Positions 43,590 to 52,834 of a DNA stretch of 64,000 nt are shown piece after piece. The notes below the pieces were generated by a model, which saw only the letters and a program-made list of their open reading frames with translations, was not told the DNA's origin and did no database searches. The stretch is from Paraburkholderia caledonica NBRC 102488 (lineage in GTDB: Bacteria; Pseudomonadota; Gammaproteobacteria; Burkholderiales; Burkholderiaceae). Both the position numbers and the translations under genes were made by a program. Position 1 is the stretch's first letter. The number at the start of each line of letters is the position of its first letter. Location of the stretch: assembly GCF_000685095.1 (NCBI RefSeq), contig NZ_BAYE01000017.1, positions 58,259 through 122,258 on the forward strand, in the 5' to 3' direction.

Positions 43590-43636
43590 AAAAAAGGGTG
43601 AAGGGCGACCGTTGACACGACGCCCCCACCCTTTTC
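43590..43636 (-). terminator. Terminator between the cytochrome c4 gene and resB
   Basis: Long imperfect stem (AAAAGGGTGGGGGCG with CGCCCTTCACCCTTTT) with T-runs on both strands; on the minus strand it follows the cytochrome gene by about 50 bp. Confidence 0.75.
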
Positions 43637-43685
43637 TTGTTTTTTACCGGCCTCGGCGGGCCGGTTGCAATTGCGCGCGAACCTC

Positions 43686-44339
43686 TTAGTGCAGGCCCGC
43701 GATGTAATCGGCCACAGCTTTGATCTCGCTGTCCGACAGACGCGATGCGACAGCATGCATCGCCTCGTTGTTATTGCGCGCTCCGGGGCCCTGCGTGAAC
43801 GCGTTCAACTGCGCCACCGTGTATTCAGCCCACTGGCCGGACAAGCGCGGGTACTGCGACGGAATACCCTGACCCGTGGGCCCGTGACAACTGGCACAGG
43901 CCGGCACGCCCTTGTCCGCGATGCCGCCTCGATAAATCTTCTGCCCGAGCGGCACCGTGTCCTTGTTGTGCGCATAACCAGGCTTTGGAGCCTGCGTCGC
44001 GAAGTAGGCTGCGACGTTGACCATATCCTGGTCGGACAGCGCGGCCGCCATAGCCGTCATGATCGCATTGTTACGCGCGGGCTGCTTGGCGCCGGGCTGC
44101 GGCTTGAAATCCTTGAGTTGCTTGACGAGATAGTCGGGATGCTGGCCCGCCAGTTTTGGGTATGCGCCGCCGGCACTGTTGCCGTCTGCGCCGTGACATG
44201 ACGCGCAAACCTGCACTGCGATTGCCTGCCCCCGATTGACGTCCGGCTTTGCCGGATCTGCTGCTCGTGCCTGAATTGCCAAACTTGAAAGACCTGCTGC
44301 TACATGAAAAACCATCAGAGCCTTGCACAGTCGATTCAT
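43686..44339 (-). CDS. Dihaem cytochrome c4-like protein
   Basis: 217 aa from the ATG at 44339. A Sec signal ends near ARAAD. Two haem-binding sites, VCASCHGADGN and ACASCHGPTGQ, lie in two homologous class I domains, each followed by a methionine-ligand region (NNAIMTAMAAALSD and NNNEAMHAVASRLSD). Cytochrome c4 carries electrons to terminal oxidases in the periplasm. It is upstream of the genes that mature it (resB-ccsB) and divergent from engB. Confidence 0.93.
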   Translation of the reverse strand: MNRLCKALMVFHVAAGLSSLAIQARAADPAKPDVNRGQAIAVQVCASCHGADGNSAGGAYPKLAGQHPDYLVKQLKDFKPQPGAKQPARNNAIMTAMAAALSDQDMVNVAAYFATQAPKPGYAHNKDTVPLGQKIYRGGIADKGVPACASCHGPTGQGIPSQYPRLSGQWAEYTVAQLNAFTQGPGARNNNEAMHAVASRLSDSEIKAVADYIAGLH

Positions 44340-44376
44340 TCGCACACCCTGTCTCGTCTTGTGGATTTTAGAGGTT

Positions 44377-44472
44377 TTGCACAATACGACGGCGACCCGA
44401 GTGACCGCCAGGAGCCGCCGAGGCACGCGGGCTGGCCCCCTCAGGTTTTCAGTAAACCATCGTATTGTACAA
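44377..44472. repeat. Inverted pair of a 16-bp motif in the cyt c4/engB promoter region
   Basis: TTGCACAATACGACGG at 44377-44392 recurs as its reverse complement at 44457-44472 with 14 of 16 positions matching (TTGTACAATACGATGG). The two copies sit 64 bp apart between the divergent genes and could be operators or promoter parts; the TACAAT inside the right copy could be a -10 for engB. Confidence 0.6.
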
Positions 44473-44555
44473 TAACTCGCTAATCGCTAAGACGCCAGTC
44501 GGGCTTGACCCGTCCCCACTCCGGGTTCCCCGGCGTCTCGAAATCTGGCCTGATC

Positions 44556-45209
44556 ATGTCCTTCCTGCTCCACCAATCCCGCTTTTTCACGACCGTCAAT
44601 CACCTTCGTGATCTGCCGGCCACCGCCCAGCCCGAGATTGCTTTTGCCGGGCGCTCGAATGCAGGCAAGTCGACGGCCATCAATATCCTGTGCAATCAGA
44701 AGCGGCTCGCATTCGCGAGTAAGACACCGGGACGCACGCAGCACATCAATTACTTCTCCGTCGGCAAGGCGGACGAACCCACGGCCCATCTTGTCGATCT
44801 GCCTGGCTACGGCTATGCGGAAGTGCCTGGCGCAGCCAAGGCTCATTGGGAAGCGCTGCTGTCCACGTACCTGCAATCGCGTTCGCAATTGCGCGGCATG
44901 ATCCTCATGATGGACTCGCGCCGGCCGCTGACCGACCTGGATCGGCGAATGATCGAGTGGTTTGCTCCGACCGGAAAGCCGATCCACGCACTGCTCACCA
45001 AATGCGACAAATTGACGCGGCAGGAAAGCGTGAATGCGTTGCGCGCGACACAGAAGGGTTTTGCGGAATATCGTGCCGCGGGCTATCAAGGCGAACTGAC
45101 GGCGCAACTCTTCTCAGCGCTCAAGCGGGTCGGTATCGACGAAGCTCACGAACTGATTGAAAGCTGGCTGATCCCCGAAATGAAGGGCGCAACCGACGCC
45201 GCGCAGTAA
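44556..45209 (+). CDS. engB: Ribosome-biogenesis GTPase EngB (YihA/YsxC)
   Basis: 217 aa from the ATG at 44556. The G motifs are in order: G1 AFAGRSNAGKSTAIN, G2 TPGRTQHINYF, G3 VDLPGYGYAEVP, G4 LLTKCDKL, and a late G5-like SALKRVG. It assists large-subunit assembly. The frame is open upstream to 44505, but this start gives the normal N-terminus (SFLLHQSRFFTTV). Monocistronic; no plus-strand terminator with a T-run follows closely. Confidence 0.95.
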   Translation: MSFLLHQSRFFTTVNHLRDLPATAQPEIAFAGRSNAGKSTAINILCNQKRLAFASKTPGRTQHINYFSVGKADEPTAHLVDLPGYGYAEVPGAAKAHWEALLSTYLQSRSQLRGMILMMDSRRPLTDLDRRMIEWFAPTGKPIHALLTKCDKLTRQESVNALRATQKGFAEYRAAGYQGELTAQLFSALKRVGIDEAHELIESWLIPEMKGATDAAQ

Positions 45210-45257
45210 CCCCGAAGTGTGTTTGCCGGCGGCCTGAGCGCGCACTTTCCGCCGCCC

Positions 45258-45367
45258 ATAAAAAAACCCGCCGCTTTAACGGCGGGTCAAACAGCCTAAT
45301 CGAAAAACGACAGGCACCCGCTCAGGGAGGAGAAGCGGGGAGGTCAGCGCCAAGCGCCTTGCTCGAT
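45258..45367 (-). ncRNA. Candidate small RNA with anti-Shine-Dalgarno hairpin loop and intrinsic terminator
   Basis: On the minus strand, between the plus-strand genes engB and hemB, a complete small transcription unit is visible. An extended -10-like TGGTATATC lies at 45374-45382. A first hairpin has stem CCCGCT/AGCGGG (45317-45322 with 45334-45339) and an 11-nt loop reading TCTCCTCCCTG, complementary to Shine-Dalgarno sequences. A second perfect hairpin (45266-45287) is followed by seven T residues. No minus-strand gene uses this terminator. The double-hairpin form with a pyrimidine-rich loop recalls NcS27 of Burkholderia cenocepacia; that identity is from memory and unverified. Confidence 0.72.
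45260..45287 (-). terminator. Intrinsic terminator of the candidate small RNA
   Basis: ACCCGCCG/CGGCGGGT perfect 8-bp stem with a 6-nt loop; on the minus strand it runs into TTTTTTT. The plus-strand side (CAAACAG) has no T-run, so it is not a normal engB terminator. Confidence 0.85.
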
Positions 45368-45470
45368 CGGTATGATATACCATTGTCTTGAAAAGTTTCC
45401 GTGAGCGGCGCCGGCTCCCGAGCACCTCTCTGGGCACTGTCCTACCAAGACATCCACGATCTTCGATTCC

Positions 45471-46469
<999 letters not shown>

Positions 46470-46551
46470 TTGGCGCCGCGCATAGCGGCAACTACCTCGT
46501 CTGGCACGGGCTGAGTCGATTCATGTGCGAGTTCAGCAGGGGCCAGAACGT

Positions 46552-46589
46552 AAAACGGAGGCGGACTTTCAGTCACGCCTCCGTTTTTT
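46552..46589. terminator. Bidirectional terminator between hemB and dsbD
   Basis: AAACGGAGGC and GCCTCCGTTT form a 10-bp stem around a 14-nt loop with A-rich and T-rich flanks (TTTTTTA on the plus side), between converging genes. Confidence 0.92.
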
Positions 46590-46629
46590 ATCCACTCGCG
46601 CTTGCCGCTCATTCATGCGGTTATTGCAA

Positions 46630-48489
46630 TCACGCCTGAGGTCGGCTCGCCCGTTCGAGCGTGCGCAGGAATTTGTCGGCCGACTCATAACCGACGACGC
46701 GCAGTACCTCCTTGCCGCCGCGGTCGAAAAAGATAATTCCCGGCGGGCCGAAAAGGCCAAAGCGCTTGAGCAGTGCCTGATCGTCGGTATTGTTGGCCGT
46801 CACGTCGGCGCGCAGCAGGTTCATCTCCTTCAATTTCGCCTGGACGCGCGGGTCGCTGAAGGTGAATTTCTCCATCTCTTTGCAACTGACGCACCAGTCG
46901 GCGTAAAAGTCGAGCATGGCCGGCTGCGCGGCAGCTTTGACGGCCTCGTCCAGTCCGACCGATGATCGCACCGGCTGAAACGTCAGATCGCCCTGCGACG
47001 CATTCTGGGGTGAGCCAGCCGCACGATCCGGCACCGGCGCACTGCCGCGCGTTGCTAGCACAGCCAACGGGCGCAGCGGATCTGACGAGCCAGCCGCCAG
47101 TCCAACGAGCAGCACCGCCGCCCAAACAGCCATGGCGGCGCCGATACCGCGGCCAAGCCGGCGCCATATCGACGCTTGCGCCAAAGGCGCCGAAAAGAGA
47201 CCCAGCGACGCCGCGGCGATCAAGAGCCAGAGCGCACTCAGGAGCATGGCAGCCGTTGCCCCGAGCACCGGCCAGACGATCCAGAGCGCCGCGGCGAGCA
47301 GCACGACACCGAACAGCACTTTGACGCCGTCCATCCACGCGCCAGCGCGCGGCAGCAAGGTTCCGGCGCCAAATCCGATGATAAGCAGCGGCACGCCAAG
47401 CCCGAGTCCCATCGAGAACAGCGCGGCGCCACCGAGCACGGCATTCCCCGTGTGCGCAATGAAGGCGAGCACCGCGAAAAGCGGCGCAGTCATGCAGGCA
47501 CCCACGACCAACGCGGACAGCGCGCCCATTCCGGCGACGGCTGCAAACTTGCCGCCAGAGCGCCGCGCCGACACGTGTGAAACGCCTTCCTGCCAACGCT
47601 GCGGCAATGCGATATCGAAACCCGCAATCAGCGTGAGCGCAAAAACGGTCAGTAGTACACCGAACGCACCCAACACCCACGGATTTTGCAGCCACGCGCC
47701 CAGACTTTGCCCAACGAGCGCGGCAGCAATGCCGAGCGCGGTGTAAACGAGCGCCATTCCGATTACATAGGCGAGAGACAGCGCCAAGCCCCGCGCGCGA
47801 GTGACCCGTGCGCCCTCGCCGATGATGATTGCCGAAAGAATGGGAATCATCGGGTATGAGCACGGCAGGAGGCTCAGCACCATGCCCGCGACGAAGTAAA
47901 GTCCGATGATCGTGAGGAAACCGCCGCCCTGGAGCAGCGATTGCGCGTACTCGGCGTTGGTGGCCCGCTCGTACCACGGCGTATCGCTCGCCTCAGTTTG
48001 CAGCGCGGCCGCGCTTCCCACCGGTCGCAGAGCGGCACCGCTTACATGGTAGACGCGCTCCATCGGCGGATAGCAGATGCCAGCGTCCGCACACCCTTGC
48101 GATGTCACGGCCAGATCGAAACCTCCTGCGGCCTGCTTAACTGGAATGCGGATCGTCAGCTCGTTGCGATACGTCTCGACGTTCTTATTGAACGTCTGAT
48201 CGAACTTGATATGGCCCGCCGGCAACTGTGGCTCACCGATTGTCGCGTTTCCACTGCGAGTCGCGAACGCGAAACGCTCCCGGTACATGTAGTAGCCGTC
48301 AGCAATTTTGTACGTAATGTCGACTTCGCCCGGCTTTTCAGCCGCACTGAACTTGAACGCTACCGCCGGATCGAGGAAGTCGTCTGCCGCACGGGCGAGG
48401 GTGCAGAACTGCGCCAGAATCAGGCCGGCAAAGAGGAGGAATGCGGCACGAAACGCATGGCGCGCGCGCCCGTCGAGACAGTTAAACAT
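46630..48489 (-). CDS. dsbD: Thiol:disulfide interchange protein DsbD
   Basis: 619 aa from the ATG at 48489. A signal peptide is followed by an N-terminal immunoglobulin-like domain with the CxxxxxC pair (GCADAGICYPP), an eight-helix membrane domain whose redox cysteines lie in SLLPCSYPMIP and GACMTAPLFA, and a thioredoxin-like C-terminal domain with FYADWCVSCKEME. It moves electrons from cytoplasmic thioredoxin to the periplasm, where they keep apocytochrome CXXCH reduced for System II. Its start overlaps the cutA stop by 8 bp. Confidence 0.96.
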   Translation of the reverse strand: MFNCLDGRARHAFRAAFLLFAGLILAQFCTLARAADDFLDPAVAFKFSAAEKPGEVDITYKIADGYYMYRERFAFATRSGNATIGEPQLPAGHIKFDQTFNKNVETYRNELTIRIPVKQAAGGFDLAVTSQGCADAGICYPPMERVYHVSGAALRPVGSAAALQTEASDTPWYERATNAEYAQSLLQGGGFLTIIGLYFVAGMVLSLLPCSYPMIPILSAIIIGEGARVTRARGLALSLAYVIGMALVYTALGIAAALVGQSLGAWLQNPWVLGAFGVLLTVFALTLIAGFDIALPQRWQEGVSHVSARRSGGKFAAVAGMGALSALVVGACMTAPLFAVLAFIAHTGNAVLGGAALFSMGLGLGVPLLIIGFGAGTLLPRAGAWMDGVKVLFGVVLLAAALWIVWPVLGATAAMLLSALWLLIAAASLGLFSAPLAQASIWRRLGRGIGAAMAVWAAVLLVGLAAGSSDPLRPLAVLATRGSAPVPDRAAGSPQNASQGDLTFQPVRSSVGLDEAVKAAAQPAMLDFYADWCVSCKEMEKFTFSDPRVQAKLKEMNLLRADVTANNTDDQALLKRFGLFGPPGIIFFDRGGKEVLRVVGYESADKFLRTLERASRPQA

Positions 48490-48814
48490 GTAGAGGGCGT
48501 TGGGTTTCTGCAAGGATCCACTGACCATACGTGGCCGAGGCCGTGGCTTGCCACGACAGAATTTCCGGTGTGTCGTACGGATGGTGCGTCTGTATGTACT
48601 GCTCAAGCTCAAGAGCACGGGCAGCGCTCGTCTTGAACAACAGCTGTATTTCTTGTGCCGTTTCGACACGCCCCTGCCAGTGGTAGCGCGATTGCACGGC
48701 GCCGAGCTGCGTTACGCAAGCACATAGCCGGGCAGCGAGCGCTTCTGCGGCCAGCTTGTCAGCAGCGGCCGCGTCGGGCACCGTCGTCAGGATCAAGGTA
48801 ACACTCACGCTCAC
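48482..48814 (-). CDS. cutA: Divalent-cation tolerance protein CutA (GTG start)
   Basis: 110 aa, the usual CutA size, starting at GTG 48814 with GGAG 6 nt upstream; the longer open frame to 49153 is unlike any CutA. The trimeric PII-like fold is seen in VTLILTTVPDAAAADKLAAEALAARLCACVTQL, YHWQGRVETAQEIQLLFKT and THHPYDTPEILSWQATASATYGQWI. In E. coli cutA lies directly before dsbD as here, which supports the call. Its exact role is uncertain despite the copper-tolerance name. Confidence 0.93.
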   Translation of the reverse strand: MSVSVTLILTTVPDAAAADKLAAEALAARLCACVTQLGAVQSRYHWQGRVETAQEIQLLFKTSAARALELEQYIQTHHPYDTPEILSWQATASATYGQWILAETQRPLHV

Positions 48815-49095
48815 TGAAAGCTCCGGCAAGGCACAGTTCGAGTGGCAATATCGTATCACCTGGCAGACAAGTGCCGCAGGCTGTGCGGCCCCGTGCGTGC
48901 GGCGTTTGGTCACTGCGGATTGACTGGCTCCGTCGTTGCACCTGGATCCAAAGCGCTGGGGCCGTTGTGGATCGCTTGAGGCATGCATGCTGCAGCGATG
49001 CGGCCGGTTGGTCATGCGTGCTTTGACCTGCCATTGCGCTTTTCGAACGGCTTTTCCGACGAAACCCCGCGGCTCACGGGAGCATTTACCTAGCC
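48815..49095. other. Spacer between cutA and the rplQ terminator
   Basis: About 280 bp upstream of cutA. No gene is supported; frames on both strands are basic, low-complexity translations without ribosome sites. The cutA-dsbD promoter should be here; it was not located. Confidence 0.5.
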
Positions 49096-49131
49096 AAAAA
49101 AACAAAACCCCGCGCTCCGAGAAGCGTGGGG
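49096..49131 (-). terminator. Terminator of the alpha operon after rplQ
   Basis: On the minus strand CCCCACGCT and AGCGCGGGG pair (one mismatch), followed by TTTTGTTTTTTT. A second hairpin (AGCCAGGCG/CGCTTGGCT) lies just before it at about 49152-49175. Confidence 0.88.
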
Positions 49132-49185
49132 TCTGTCTGCATTCTGTAGCCAAGCGTGACGCCTGGCTTTTTAGTGCCCTGAAGC

Positions 49186-49578
49186 TTACTCGGCTTCTTG
49201 CACTTCAACTTCTTCGACTTCCGGACGATCGAGCAATTCGACCAGAGCCATCGGTGCGTTGTCGCCGACGCGGAAGCCGAACTTCAGCACGCGCAGGTAG
49301 CCGCCCGGACGGGTAGCGTAGCGCGGGCCGAGGACTTCAAACAGCTTCGTGACCGAGTCACGATCGCGCAGGCGGTTGAATGCCAGGCGACGATTTGCCA
49401 GCGACGGCTTCTTGCCAAGCGTGATCAGCGGCTCGACAACTTTACGGAGTTCTTTCGCCTTCGGCAGCGTCGTCTTGATGACTTCGTGCTCGATCAGCGA
49501 GTTGGACATATTACGGAGCATTGCCAGACGGTGGCTGCTCGTGCGGTTCAGTTTCCGCAGACCATGACGGTGACGCAT
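49186..49578 (-). CDS. rplQ: 50S ribosomal protein L17
   Basis: 130 aa. Starts with the invariant MRHRHGLRKLNRTSSHRLAMLRNM, then TTLPKAKELRKVVEPLITLGK. Last gene of the alpha operon, 169 bp after rpoA and followed by its terminator. The acidic C-terminal tail (EVEEVEVQEAE) is typical of betaproteobacterial L17. Confidence 0.98.
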   Translation of the reverse strand: MRHRHGLRKLNRTSSHRLAMLRNMSNSLIEHEVIKTTLPKAKELRKVVEPLITLGKKPSLANRRLAFNRLRDRDSVTKLFEVLGPRYATRPGGYLRVLKFGFRVGDNAPMALVELLDRPEVEEVEVQEAE

Positions 49579-49747
49579 GTTGATTCCTTCGATTCAGAGT
49601 TTTGGTCCAGCTCTTCTATCGCGCTCGCTCTACTGCAAATAGCGAGTGCACGGGCCGGTAGTGAAAAAAGCAAGACGCGGATTTTAAAGGAAAATCCGCG
49701 TCTTTGCCAGTGCAGCGACGGGTTCTGTCCCGAGACGAAGCGCCGAC

Positions 49748-50725
49748 TTACTTGTCCAGCCCAGCGGGCGGCCAATTTTCGAGCTTCATGCCGAGCGTCA
49801 AACCACGCGACGCCAGTACTTCCTTGATTTCGTTCAGCGACTTGCGGCCCAGATTCGGCGTCTTGAGCAACTCGTTTTCCGTGCGCTGGATCAGATCGCC
49901 GATGTAGTAGATGTTCTCGGCCTTCAGGCAGTTCGCGGAACGAACCGTCAATTCGAGATCATCGACCGGACGCAGCAGGATCGGATCGATCTGCGGCGCG
50001 CGCGACGGCGCTTCAGCCGTTGCTTCGGTGCCTTCCAGTGCAGCGAACACAGACAGTTGATCAACCAGAATGCGAGCCGATTGACGAATCGCTTCTTCCG
50101 GCGAGATCACACCGTTGGTTTCGATGTTCATCACGAGCTTGTCGAGGTCGGTACGCTGTTCGACGCGAGCGCTTTCCACGGCGTAGCTCACGCGGCGAAC
50201 CGGCGAGAACGACGCATCCAGCACGATACGGCCGATGATCTTGGCCGACTCTTCGCCGTAACGACGCACATTGCCCGGCACGTAACCGCGGCCCTTCTCG
50301 ACCTTGATCTGGACGTCGAGCTTGCCGCCCTTCGACAGATGCGCAATCACGTGATCAGGGTTGATGACTTCGCAATCATGCGCGAGTTCGATGTCACCGG
50401 CGGTAACAACGCCTTCGCCTTCCTTGCGCAGCGTAACCGTCACTTCGTCACGGTTATGCAGCTTGAACACTACGCCCTTCAGGTTCAACAACAGGTTGAC
50501 CACGTCCTCTTGCACACCGTCGAGCGTCGAATACTCATGTACGACGCCTGCGATCGTCACTTCGGTCGGCGCGTAGCCGATCATCGACGACAACAGCACG
50601 CGGCGGAGCGCGTTACCCAAGGTGTGGCCGTAACCGCGTTCAAACGGTTCCATGACCACTTTCGCGTGGCTTTCGCCCAGCGATTCAACTGCGATGATCT
50701 TGGGCTTCAACAAACTGGTTTGCAT
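49748..50725 (-). CDS. rpoA: RNA polymerase alpha subunit
   Basis: 325 aa. The N-terminal dimerisation domain carries [21 protein letters not shown] and the YVPGNVR stretch; the C-terminal domain that binds UP elements and activators has [48 protein letters not shown]. Normal betaproteobacterial length. It lies in the alpha operon between rpsD and rplQ, 124 bp after rpsD. Confidence 0.99.
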
Positions 50726-50849
50726 AGGTTTTCCTTTTCAATACCCTCGGCTCGTTACACCGATAAGGCTGACCGGTAACAACCTGAAAATAAACAGCCG
50801 AGACTCCCCCTTGCGCAACGCAATCGGGGTGCCCCGGCCGTTAATCCGA

Positions 50850-51473
50850 TTACCGCGAATACAATTCGACGATCAGGCTTTCGTTGATATCGCCAGCGAT
50901 GTCGCTGCGTTCCGGCTTGGACTTGAACGTGCCTTCGAACTTCTTCGAATCGACAGCGACCCAGCTGGGCATGCCGCCCTGTTCAGCCAGCGACAGTGCT
51001 TCGAGGATACGCGCTTGCTTCTTCGATTGTTCGCGCACTGCGACGACGTCGCCTGCCTTCACTTGCATCGACGGGATGTTCGACACAACACCGTTCACCG
51101 TGATCGCCTTGTGGCTCACGAGCTGACGCGCTTCAGCACGCGTCGAGCCGAAGCCCATGCGATACACGACGTTATCCAGACGCGACTCGAGCAATTGCAG
51201 CAGGTTCTCACCCGTGTTGCCCTTCAGACGGTCGGCTTCAGCGAAGTAACGGCGGAATTGGCGCTCGAGGACACCGTAGATGCGCTTCACTTTTTGCTTT
51301 TCGCGCAACTGCGTGCCGTAGTCGGACGTACGTGCACCCGACGTGCGACCATGCTGGCCAGGCTTGCTGTCAAGTTTGCACTTGTCAGCGAGCGAACGAC
51401 GGGCGCTCTTCAGGAACAGGTCAGTGCCTTCACGGCGGGACAGCTTGGCCTTAGGGCCGATATAACGTGCCAC
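50850..51473 (-). CDS. rpsD: 30S ribosomal protein S4
   Basis: 207 aa primary 16S rRNA-binding protein. It has ARYIGPKAKLSRREGTDLFLKSARRSL at the N-terminus and the S4 RNA-binding domain (RLDNVVYRMGFGSTRAEARQLVSHKAITVNG). In E. coli S4 represses its operon by binding mRNA near rpsM; any such site here cannot be read by eye. The 157-bp gap from rpsK is longer than others in the operon. Confidence 0.98.
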   Translation of the reverse strand: MARYIGPKAKLSRREGTDLFLKSARRSLADKCKLDSKPGQHGRTSGARTSDYGTQLREKQKVKRIYGVLERQFRRYFAEADRLKGNTGENLLQLLESRLDNVVYRMGFGSTRAEARQLVSHKAITVNGVVSNIPSMQVKAGDVVAVREQSKKQARILEALSLAEQGGMPSWVAVDSKKFEGTFKSKPERSDIAGDINESLIVELYSR

Positions 51474-51630
51474 GTTGATTCCTTCGTTGATTGATCACGC
51501 GAATGCAGGCACTCGCGCTAGTCCGAACCCTTTGGGTCGAACAGTGGGCTTAGTCAATTCAATAGCGCAAGCAGCCTGTTTCGCCGGTTTACTAGATCCG
51601 GCGGCAACAGGCGCTGGCGAAAACAGCGTC

Positions 51631-52035
51631 TTAGATACGACGACGCTTCGGCGGACGGCAGCCGTTGTGCGGGACCGGAGTTACGTCGGAGATCGCGGTG
51701 ATCTTGATGCCAAGACCATGCAACGCGCGCACCGCCGACTCACGGCCAGGACCGGGGCCCTTGATCCGCACTTCGAGGTTCTTCACGCCGTATTCCATCG
51801 CCACGCGGCCAGCCGATTCGGCTGCCACCTGGGCTGCAAACGGGGTCGATTTACGCGAGCCCTTGAAGCCCTGACCACCCGACGTTGCCCAAGCAAGTGC
51901 ATTGCCTTGACGATCGGTGATCGTGATGATGGTGTTGTTGAACGACGCGTGAACGTGAACCACGCCCTCGGCGACGTTCTTCTTGACCTTCTTGCGAACG
52001 CGTTGCGCCGCGGAGTTGTTCGAAGCCTTAGCCAT
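51631..52035 (-). CDS. rpsK: 30S ribosomal protein S11
   Basis: 134 aa. It has VHVHASFNNTIITITDRQGNALAWATSGGQGFKGSRKSTPFAAQ and the C-terminal DVTPVPHNGCRPPKRRRI. It forms the platform near the 3' end of 16S rRNA. 28 bp after rpsM. Confidence 0.98.
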   Translation of the reverse strand: MAKASNNSAAQRVRKKVKKNVAEGVVHVHASFNNTIITITDRQGNALAWATSGGQGFKGSRKSTPFAAQVAAESAGRVAMEYGVKNLEVRIKGPGPGRESAVRALHGLGIKITAISDVTPVPHNGCRPPKRRRI

Positions 52036-52063
52036 TACGTTTTCCTGTAACTGTCAGTTCCGC

Positions 52064-52429
52064 TTACTTCTTCAGCGATTGCGCTGCACGACGCGGACCC
52101 TTGCGCGTACGGGCATTCGTACGCGTACGCTGGCCGCGCAGGGGCAAGCCCTTACGATGCCGAACGCCACGGTAGCAGCCGAGATCCATCAGGCGCTTAA
52201 TGTTCATCGTCGTTTCACGGCGCAGATCGCCTTCAACGATGAACTTGCCGACTTCTTCACGCAGCTTTTCGAGGTCTGCGTCGTTCAGGTCTTTGACCTT
52301 CTTCGAAAATGCCACACCAGCAGCGACGCAAATGTCGCGCGAGCGCGTGCGGCCGATACCGTAAATAGCCGTCAGGCCAATTTCAGTATGCTGGTGATTC
52401 GGGATGTTAACCCCTGCGATACGAGCCAT
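52064..52429 (-). CDS. rpsM: 30S ribosomal protein S13
   Basis: 121 aa. Starts [27 protein letters not shown] and ends with the basic [26 protein letters not shown] tail that contacts tRNA in the P site. 41 bp after rpmJ. Confidence 0.98.
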
Positions 52430-52470
52430 TGTTTTTCCTCAAACAAAAAGCGCAAGCAAAAGCGCGGCGT

Positions 52471-52587
52471 TCAGCCTTGACGCTGTTTGTGGCGCGGATC
52501 AGAGCTGCAAATCACGCGCACAACGCCTTTGCGCTTGATGATCTTGCAATTGCGGCAAATGCGCTTAACCGATGCCATCACTTTCAT
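52471..52587 (-). CDS. rpmJ: 50S ribosomal protein L36
   Basis: 38 aa: [20 protein letters not shown] then [17 protein letters not shown]. The CRNC and C…H residues form the zinc-binding site of the C+ form of L36. Found by translating the minus strand between rpsM and infA. Ends the group that also holds infA; start ATG at 52587. Confidence 0.97.
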
Positions 52588-52607
52588 GATATTACCCTTT
52601 TTTCAAA

Positions 52608-52826
52608 TCACTTCGCCCGGAACACGATCCGCGCACGCGACAGATCGTAAGGCGTCAATTCAACCGTCACCTTGTCGCCCGGCAAGATTCGGATGTAGTG
52701 CATCCGCATCTTGCCGGATATGTGTCCCAATACGACATGGCCGTTTTCCAGCTTCACCCTGAAGGTAGCGTTAGGCAGGTTTTCGATGACTTCACCCTGC
52801 ATCTGGATAACATCGTCTTTGGCCAT
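52608..52826 (-). CDS. infA: Translation initiation factor IF-1
   Basis: 72 aa from the ATG at 52826 (AAAGGA just upstream). It is an OB-fold: MAKDDVIQMQGEVIENLPNA, FRVKLENGHVVLGHISGKMRMHYIRILPGDKVTVELTPYDLSRARI. It binds the 30S A site during initiation. 8 bp after secY and 20 bp before rpmJ. Some Burkholderia carry a second infA elsewhere, which cannot be judged from this window. Confidence 0.97.
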   Translation of the reverse strand: MAKDDVIQMQGEVIENLPNATFRVKLENGHVVLGHISGKMRMHYIRILPGDKVTVELTPYDLSRARIVFRAK

Positions 52827-52834
52827 AAGTCCTT

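Noticed and set aside
48815..49153. N-terminal extension of CutA to 223 residues
   Set aside because: The extra part is unlike CutA and a GTG with a good GGAG site gives the normal 110-aa protein.
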